Shown in pieces: positions 57,433 to 64,000 of a DNA stretch of 64,000 nt. Below the pieces are notes generated by a model. It saw only the letters and a list, made by a program, of their open reading frames with translations, searched no databases and was not told the origin of the DNA. The DNA is from Xiphydria camelus (lineage: Eukaryota > Arthropoda > Insecta > Hymenoptera > Xiphydriidae): NCBI GenBank assembly GCA_963678675.1, contig OY783191.1, positions 17,451,096 through 17,515,095 of the forward strand, given 5' to 3'. Position numbers and translations under genes: made by a program. Each line of letters begins with the position of its first letter. Positions within the stretch are counted from its first letter, which is position 1.

Positions 57433-58458
57433 ATCTGATAATGACATTGACGTATTACCAAGAATCAGAAATCCGAAGAAAATACGTGCCCAGTAAATAA
57501 AAGATATATCTATAACACACAATATATTTATATTTTCGTAACAATAACTTTTATTTTCGAGTCGTCAATAAAAGCATCAGGTACAAAACACGTCCAAACA
57601 TTCGATATCTCACCAACAAGAATGTGTTCAGTCTCAAAAAAACTATGAGGGTCGTCAATAGTAGTAATTACAACGTAAAATTGCACTATTTGATCAAAAT
57701 CTCGTATCGGACAAAATATGTTCTAAAATCTATACATTTTTAAATCGCTAAAACTTAAGATTTATCACGCGGTGACATTTCTCGGAGATTACATAGAGCG
57801 GTACAATGCTATCGTTTTTTAAGTATACACGACCCTATCTAAAAAGTATACAAAGAGCGTTGTACGACTTGATGTCTAGTGCCGAGGTATTTTACAAAAG
57901 TGTATCAATGCAAATCTAAAATTTTTTCATATTCTACATCGTACGACGGATGTATCAGTTCTGCTCCTGAAAACTGCAATCACGCGAATTGAAGAAAGGT
58001 ATAATGTCTACCTACATAAATTTAAATGTTCCTTACAGAAGATTATGCAATGGTAGATGACTTCTTTGGTTGATATTATTGGATACCGTTGAGATTCTCG
58101 CGATTAGAGACCCGCGTGCGTAAATTTTAAATTTATACTTGCATTTTCTGAGTAAAAGAGCGAAGAGAGAAAACAAAAATTTCTTGACCCGGTTCTATAA
58201 GCTTCTATCCTGCTATTAAAAAAGAACTATAATCTAAAATATGTGTCGCGCGAAATTACCTCGCAGGGAAAGACTCATTTATAAAAAAAAAGGAGAGATC
58301 TATTAATTTTGATTCTCCAGAGCTCTGACTCAGATAAAATTATAATCATGATTCAATCTCGCGCGTGGAAAGGAAGGCTACAATAGCCGTTCCTCGGAGC
58401 ACCGACAGACGCGAAAATGCTGCGACCTAGAGAACTTGAGCATCATCGAGTTCTTAAT

Positions 58459-58665
58459 CTAGAACGAATTATCGAACGTCAACGTCGCGGTGGAATTTCT
58501 ACTGTCCGGCGATTGCATTGCGATATATCGTTTCCGTAAGATCTCTTGAAGGTCGTTGTAAGAGCTATTTTCTCGTTTGGCTCGCAAAGGTCTCCCACCC
58601 GGCGATCTGAAAAACACGTTTAAAAGCCCACTGTGAACAAAATCAATCCTTCGCAGCCACGACAT
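58459..58665 (-). CDS. conserved 68-aa frame of Harbinger family (copy C)
   Basis: MSWLRRIDFVHSGLLNVFF ... LTFDNSF; differs from copy B at only a few residues. Same neighbouring splice-like sites. Confidence 0.45.
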   Translation of the reverse strand: MSWLRRIDFVHSGLLNVFFRSPGGRPLRAKRENSSYNDLQEILRKRYIAMQSPDSRNSTATLTFDNSF

Positions 58666-58727
58666 TCTGACAATGCGAAACTCCTCTTTGTTCCTGGCGA
58701 ATTAAAAGTTTACCGCGATAAAATTGT

Positions 58728-58931
58728 TTAATCGTACCTTGTGACGAGTTTCATTTTGACTTTGTTGATGTTTTTCAGTATGTCGCCCATTGATTTCTGG
58801 GAGATCAGTGGCGGTTTATGCCGATCGACGAACTTGTAGTCCTGTAAACTAGCTCTCCTCGCGATGTTAGGAGTCGTCGGAGGTTGCAGAGGTGGCGGCA
58901 TATAATAATAACTAATTAAAAGTTTTAACAT
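58728..58931 (-). CDS. Harbinger-element exon (copy C) with KSMGDILKNINKVKMK
   Basis: Counterpart of 37909-38112; MPPPLQPP in place of MPPPQQPP. Function unknown. Confidence 0.4.
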   Translation of the reverse strand: MLKLLISYYYMPPPLQPPTTPNIARRASLQDYKFVDRHKPPLISQKSMGDILKNINKVKMKLVTRYD

Positions 58932-59097
58932 TATGATAAAAACGATTACCTACAGTAATTAGCATTGATCCCGAAACAAGAAATGTTAAAGTTGGCCATA
59001 ATTTCGTTGCTGGCTGAATTGCTGCATTTCTTTGCGACCTCGAAGCAACGCGATATCGTATTTGTCCCAATAATCTCTGACAGGTTTGTTTTTCCAA
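58912..59097 (-). CDS. HARBI1-like N-terminal fragment (copy C)
   Basis: CQRLLGQIRYRVASRSQRN and LTFLVSGSMLITVG; counterpart of 38093-38329, with the catalytic domain absent. Confidence 0.55.
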   Translation of the reverse strand: MEKQTCQRLLGQIRYRVASRSQRNAAIQPATKLWPTLTFLVSGSMLITVGNRFYHNVKTFN

Positions 59098-59486
59098 ACG
59101 AAATCAAGTGAAGAATTCTACATCATTGTATTCTTCGAAATAGTCAACTCTGGAATAGTTTTGTATTAGATATTGGTCATAAATTAGTAGGTATAGATAT
59201 CCTTTATTTACTTACCAGGCACGTATTTTCCTAGGATTTCTCATTCTTTGTAAGACGTCAATTTCATCATCAGATGATGATTCGAAAACTGGCACATCAA
59301 TCAACTCCATTTCACAACTAATAACAATTATTATGATTCTGTCACGGTTCTGATTCTGTCACGGAAGAATAAAGGCGCAAACAAAAAGTTAGGTTATACC
59401 GAGGATAGCTAGCTTATCCAGCGCTGAAACTGCCGGATAAGCTATCCCTGCATTTATTCCAAAGTTTATCCTATCCAGACTTATAA

Positions 59487-59751
59487 GGTTTGTTCCAACC
59501 GACGATTCCTGTACGGTTCTGGAACTGTCGCGGAACTGGTGGGATCGGTTTAATGCGCAGTCGCGATGTTTACACTGCTGGGAACTAGCAGGAGCAGTTG
59601 GAATGGTTTTGGGATCGTTCGTGAATCGGTCAGTCGTGTCTAACCCAAGATACGGTGAACACGGTGTTCTCTGGTGCATATCACGCTATTTCAGTTGACG
59701 TTTTGTGTAATTTGCAAACTACGTGAAGTGTCAGTCGTGTCCAACCCACGA
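59487..59751. other. no gene recognised
   Basis: Repeated ggaactgtcgcggaactgg-type words and a twice-occurring gtcagtcgtgtcYaaccca; perhaps part of a small element. Confidence 0.35.
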
Positions 59752-59940
59752 TACACCCAGATAGCAAAATGTAGTCACAATACACGCACTGTGAGTGCAC
59801 GCGTGCGCTTCAAGTCGCACGCGTGCGACGCATTTGGCCTTACATATGTGCGCGCATATGCGTCGCATTTGAGGCGCACGAGTGCTACTTGAAGCATGTG
59901 CGAACGGCGCGCATGCGCGAAAATGTCGCGGGAAATTCAA
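59752..59940. repeat. CACNGTG/gcgcatatgcg block 6
   Basis: Starts acacccagatagcaaaatg, the same kind of head as other blocks, then cactgtgagtgcacgcgtgc and gtgcgcgcatatgcgtcgca words. Confidence 0.5.
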
Positions 59941-60052
59941 CACCGTTAGAAAATTAATATGGATTCTACGTAAATGTTTACAATAAATGACACAATTTTT
60001 ATGAGTAAATCCGTTATTCATTATTATAATATAATACATAGTGTTATACACG

Positions 60053-60810
60053 ACAAATAGTTATACATGACAATACATTTTGAGAAGTACATTTTGAGAG
60101 TTACGTTGTTATCAGTCTGTTAAGTAAGAGCGCGTACGGCGTTATTCATAAAAGACTTATTCGACAATGTTTTTTCCACATACATACGTTTGACATGTTC
60201 CAAGGCAATACGCTATTATATTAATAATGAGTCCAATCACCACCGTCGATAATCGCTTGGCATCTCCGAGGCATACTATCCATCAAATTTTCGTTGGTGG
60301 TGATTGGACTCATTATTAACTGTAATTGCGCAATGCGTTGGAATATGTAAAACGTATGTATGTGGAAAAAACATTGTTGTGTGAAATTATACATAAGTAA
60401 TATATTAATATATATACATAGTTACACATGACAAATAGTTATACGTGACATAGTTATACATGACAATACATTTTGAGAAGTACATTTTGAGAGTTACGTT
60501 GTTATCAGTCTGTTAAGTAAGAGCGCGTACGGAGTTAATCATAAAAAAACTTATTCGACAGTGTTTTTTCCACATACATACGTTTGACATATTCCAAGGC
60601 AATACGCAATAATATTAATAATGAGTCCAATCACCACCGTCGATAATCGCTTGGCATCTCCAAGGCATACTATCCATCAAATTTTCGATGGTGGTGATTG
60701 GACTCATTATCAACTGTAAATGCACAATGCGTTGGAATATGTAAAACGTATGTATGTGGAAAAAACATTGTTGAATACATTTTTTATGAATAACGCCGTA
60801 CACGCTCTTA
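60053..60810. mobile_element. two tandem hairpin MITEs with TAAGAGCGCGTACGG ends
   Basis: Units at about 60053-60413 and 60440-60810 share tgagagttacgttgttatca, an outer inverted pair (tttttccacatacatacgtt) and an inner pair (taatgagtccaatcaccacc). The second ends with the inverse of its start, ttatgaataacgccgtacac. A lone end recurs at 63885. Confidence 0.8.
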
Positions 60811-61057
60811 CTTAACCCTTACTTGCCACACTTCTATAGAATCACGTACTTGCCACACTGGGGTTGATTTACACCCCAGCGAGTAAAATTGTTATAACAA
60901 ACAAATTATTGCATATTTGGACTTGAAAATTTTATCAGCTCTTCTTAAGAGCGTGCTTTAAAAGGCAGTGGAACTTGTATAGCCAGAACTTAAAATTAAG
61001 TATGCGAAAAAAATCAAATATTAAAGTTACACGGTCTTTTAAAGTACGCTCTTAATA

Positions 61058-63153
61058 GTAGGGGAGCCCACGATGCTAAATGGGGATTTACTCGAGCGTC
61101 TTGGGGACCTATTGGATTTTGAAGATTATGTGGTAGAAAGAAAAAAAGGTTATATGATGTATACTCTTTCAGCGGTGGGGGAAGCGTCTACAGGTTTTCA
61201 AAAATGTAAAAAAAAACAGTCACATGGAAATACTCGAGCGCGTCAGATATTGATAGTGTATATGCCCCATGTGTCTTTGATAACGAAGTTAATCTGCCGG
61301 TTTGCATGGTGGGAGTGGCCGTATGGAAGGGTAGAAAATGCGAAAAAAAAAAAGTTATTCGAGCGCGTCAGATATTCAGAGGTGATGTTAAGTGAACCCG
61401 AAAGAAGCTCCCATTGAAAAGACTGACGATTCGGAAGTGACGCAAGCTCTTGGCGGCTTTTTGAAAATGTAAAAAAAAATCGCCATTTTGAAATACTCGA
61501 GCGCGTCAGATTATCATACAGACGGTTCAGCTTGGTGTCCTAGATGTGCTGACCCATAATCTGACGATTATTTGGAGGGATTGTCGTAATCTGACGATTT
61601 GAAAAAGGGAATTTATCAACTAAGGTAAAAGGGGTAGACGCCCCGATCTCTATTTAACTTTGAACGCGATTATCTCGAAACACAGTAGAGATATGCAAAA
61701 AATGTAAAGTAGTTTTTTATAGTAAAAATATAGAGGAATATTTTTTGTTTAAACTTTTCTTCGATATCTGCAATCAATTTCGAGATAATCGATTTTGAAC
61801 TCACTCTTCAATTGAGGCGTCTATCCCACTAGTACGGTGTCACCTACTCGTACACATTTACCTTATATATTCATTTAAAAATAGTTACAAATTAAAAATG
61901 TTCAAAATAATTTTTTAAAAATCTTTTTTAAAGAAAAGAATCGGTCCGGTTTAGATATCACAAGAAAGTCATACATTCACTGAACGAAAAGGATACACAG
62001 AAATCGTACGAAATTATAACTTGGAAACACGAGATTATTAATCGGTTCGATGCACACTGATTACGAAAGAAGACTCACGACTATAGAGATACACTGATGG
62101 ATGAAGAGGCACTGATCACTTGATTACACAGAATGCATAACGTGCATTCGGTTGCGGTTTATATATCTTACAACTAACAGATAGTGGGGATAGCGTGGGT
62201 GATGCAGTATGCCCTGATTGGCTGAATAAGAATTACGCTGTAGATAGCATGATCTATGCAGGGTGCTCTGATTGACTAGAAAAATGGTGTGATAGCGAAC
62301 CTGGAAGCTGACTTAGCATTCTAAGTATAGCGGTATTTATCAGAATCGGTATATTGCGGGAAACAGTTCATTACTACTCGTTTAGTAATTAACCCTTTTA
62401 AGAAAGGTACGGGACAGTGAGCTCATTAGCAGCCTGGATTCGCCGGAATATACCGCTTCGCTGGTGAACGGTGAACGGTACGAATGGATATTCAGAATTG
62501 CGTCTATTGCGTGACGGAACAGTCCCGTATCTTTTTCGGAATGTAATATCCATACGATAATCCTATATACCCGATTATGTATAAATATAATATGACGGCC
62601 ACGTCCGACATTCAAGTCTTTTGTTATAGGCACTTAAAATCACTTTTTCTAAGCTTATGTCAAAATTTGCATGGCGAGATGGTGGAAAAATGGCGGCACC
62701 ATGTGAGTCATCGGGCACGTTGCCTTGCGCTGACTTTATTGACGATTTTTGTTACTTCGGCTTGTGGAAATCGGTAGATTATATTTTTTCCGTTATCCTT
62801 GAATTATTTCCTTCAAAATAAATCAACATTCGACCGCGCTCGAGAATGTCCAGGTCACGTTTTTTTTTGCAAGTTTGTAACCCTCCCACTCCTTTACGTC
62901 ACGCTCAAATCGTCAGATTATTGAAATGTACACTTTTCAGCATGTAATTAACCCACCTTACCTTAATCCCACGCGCTCGAGTATTTCTGACGATCGATTT
63001 TTTTTTACAATTCTGATCGGCTGCCCTAGATGCGCGGCCCTATATAAAGGGCTGATATATGGTGGAGGTACTCAACAGGGTGCAAGGTATCCCCCCATAT
63101 GATATTCTGACGCGCTTGAGTAAATCCCAAAATCCCCTATTGGGCTCCCCTAC
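61058..63153. mobile_element. 2.1-kb element with GTAGGGGAGCCCA ends, nested
   Basis: GTAGGGGAGCCCA ... TGGGCTCCCCTAC flanked by TA. Subterminal gggatttactcgagcg / cgcttgagtaaatccc is inverted, and gagcgcgtcagat words repeat at 61231, 61365, 61501 and near the right end. No gene; the 114-aa frame at 61073 is built from these repeats. Confidence 0.75.
61837..62415 (-). repeat. possible solo LTR or LTR-like promoter, minus strand
   Basis: On the minus strand: accaatcag-like words, catcacccacgctatcccca, then agatatataaacc (TATA) and a leader-like stretch. Similar to 51310-51480. Ends TGTCCCG and GTGACA are plausible but no target duplication confirms them. Confidence 0.35.
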
Positions 63154-63506
63154 TATAAAGATGAGCTGGTAAAATTTTCAAGTACACACAAATATGCTAT
63201 AATTTATTTATTATAACAATTCTTCTCGCTGAGGTGTAAATCAACCCCAGTGTGGCAAGTACGAATTTTACCATTTGGTGGTTTCGAACCCCAGTGTAGC
63301 AAGTAAGGGTTAACAGACCTATCTTATGAGATACACTGTCAAATTAAGGGTTAAATAATTGAAGGGTTCCTTTCAAAAACAACACTTGTCAAAAACGACA
63401 ATCCGTGTAGTATTGGTAATAATGCCTACTCTTTCGTTGTATCTAGTCGTGTTGTGGTGCCTACTCTTTCATTATAATATAATGACATGAAAGAAATTTT
63501 AAGGGC

Positions 63507-63716
63507 GACAAAACAGAGGCACACAAATTTTGGGAGAAGAAATTCCGACACGAAACGGATAAGGCTTTGCCGGGATTGGAAACGGAGGACGAAACCGCTG
63601 CAAAAATTGAGGAACTAAAAGAAACACTTGGCATCACCGAAGAAAAAGTCGATGAATTTCGGACGTTCGGAGCGATGGTTAAATATTGTGTATTTAACCC
63701 TTACGTGCACGCTTAA
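63507..63716 (+). pseudogene. coding-like fragment split by a piggyBac MITE, unidentified
   Basis: From a possible acceptor (attttaag, about 63496-63503) the frame reads DKTEAHKFWEKKFRHETDKA, continuing to a Glu/Lys-rich stretch and TFGAMVKY, about 63 residues with good codon balance. It has no ATG at its start, fitting an internal exon or fragment. The last codons before TAA 63714-63716 come from the inserted 85-bp element. I do not recognise the protein. Confidence 0.35.
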
Positions 63717-63782
63717 ATTTTGTTTCCCGTCAGTATACGCTAGCGGTGCGGTACGGAGTGTCGCTTAGCTTGCACATAAGGG
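63698..63782. mobile_element. 85-bp piggyBac-type micro-MITE
   Basis: CCCTTACGTGCACGC ... GCTTGCACATAAGGG between TTAA (63694-63697) and TTAA (63783-63786). Confidence 0.85.
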
Positions 63783-63792
63783 TTAATATTAC

Positions 63793-63876
63793 ATATCGTC
63801 GGCTTACTTGTTAAACCTTCCAAGTCCGATTTTCGGACATAGGACTTAGTAGGTTTTACAAGTAAGCTGACGATAT
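63793..63876. repeat. 84-nt hairpin
   Basis: atatcgtcggcttacttgtt pairs with acaagtaagctgacgatat; inner ccaagtcc and ggacttag also pair around ttttcgg. Confidence 0.75.
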
Positions 63877-64000
63877 TAAAACGCGTGTACGGCGTTATTC
63901 ATAAAAAATGTAAAATGAACATCCTCTCGAGATTGACGACTCTGCTGTGGGAGAGATTCTGCAGGATGGCTACTTCGCTCTTGAGCTGAGTCTCCTGCTT

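Larger units (their letters stand above)
57433..59486 (-). mobile_element. PIF/Harbinger-like element, copy C (right part)
   Basis: Collinear with 36003-38680 of copy B but lacking the mariner relic (empty TA site near 57998) and the outer right end, which stops at tatccagacttataa. With 52104-52166 it may once have been one element split by BEL/Pao and others. Confidence 0.8.
60816..63309. mobile_element. piggyBac-like element, non-autonomous
   Basis: CCCTTACTTGCCACACT ... AGTGTAGCAAGTAAGGG between TTAA (60812-60815) and TTAA (63310-63313). Subterminal cactggggttgatttacacc and its inverse extend the ends. The flanks rejoin as cttacTTAAcagac, matching ctgTTAAgtaag at 60119. No transposase; most of the interior is another element (61058-63153). 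Confidence 0.85.

Noticed and set aside
61073..61417. 114-aa frame in the nested 2.1-kb element
   Set aside because: Built from repeated gagcgcgtcagat and A-run words; no conserved motif.

Overview
This 64 kb window is nuclear DNA of an arthropod, most likely an insect; I would guess Hymenoptera, but only weakly. The reasons are exons with GT-AG splice sites, a recognisable tau-tubulin kinase (TTBK/Asator) start, and dense eukaryotic transposons: Ty3/gypsy, BEL/Pao, a LINE end, a Helitron remnant, PIF/Harbinger, mariner, piggyBac-like, THAP-domain elements and many foldback MITEs. A run of 200 Ns at 52167-52366 marks an assembly gap. There is no sign of bacterial or phage organisation.

Layout. 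1-18.8 kb appears to be the large second intron of the TTBK gene (minus strand; coding exons at 19655-19711 and 18860-19007). It is filled with mobile DNA: a young LTR retrotransposon at 1633-8808, whose 1088-bp LTRs differ at only one position found, flanked by AACA; a decayed transposon-borne gene (8.8-9.8 kb); a foldback element; 129-bp tandem repeats; a Helitron helicase tail (11.7-12.0 kb); and a broken DDE transposase (13.9-15.1 kb). 20.6-23.4 kb is a THAP-domain transposon carrying a nested 1.96-kb near-perfect palindrome. 23.5-43.5 kb is a nest of palindromic TA-targeting elements. Several insertions can be ordered in time because uninterrupted paralogous copies lie elsewhere in the window. 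The same stretch holds two PIF/Harbinger copies, a mariner relic, a tRNA-like SINE and one probable host terminal exon (40322-40471). 44-52 kb holds a CACTA-like transposase relic, half of a Ty3/gypsy element (minus strand), a GC-rich unassigned block and a truncated LINE. 52-59.5 kb holds a third Harbinger copy broken by a gap, a second THAP element and a BEL/Pao element. 60-64 kb holds tandem hairpin MITEs and TTAA-flanked piggyBac-like elements, one of which splits a small coding-like fragment.

The best mechanistic signal is in the LTR element. A GGGAAAC heptamer lies exactly in the gag frame, followed 8 nt later by a 10-bp stem whose loop contains the gag stop. The downstream frame encodes an aspartic protease, but reverse transcriptase, RNase H and integrase are missing, replaced by a second nucleocapsid-like zinc-knuckle segment. 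The second notable theme is a superfamily of TA-flanked foldback elements with CCGTATGT termini, ranging from about 315 bp to about 2 kb; the largest carries intron-like and RS-rich coding sequence in both arms. No function is claimed for anything not recognised.
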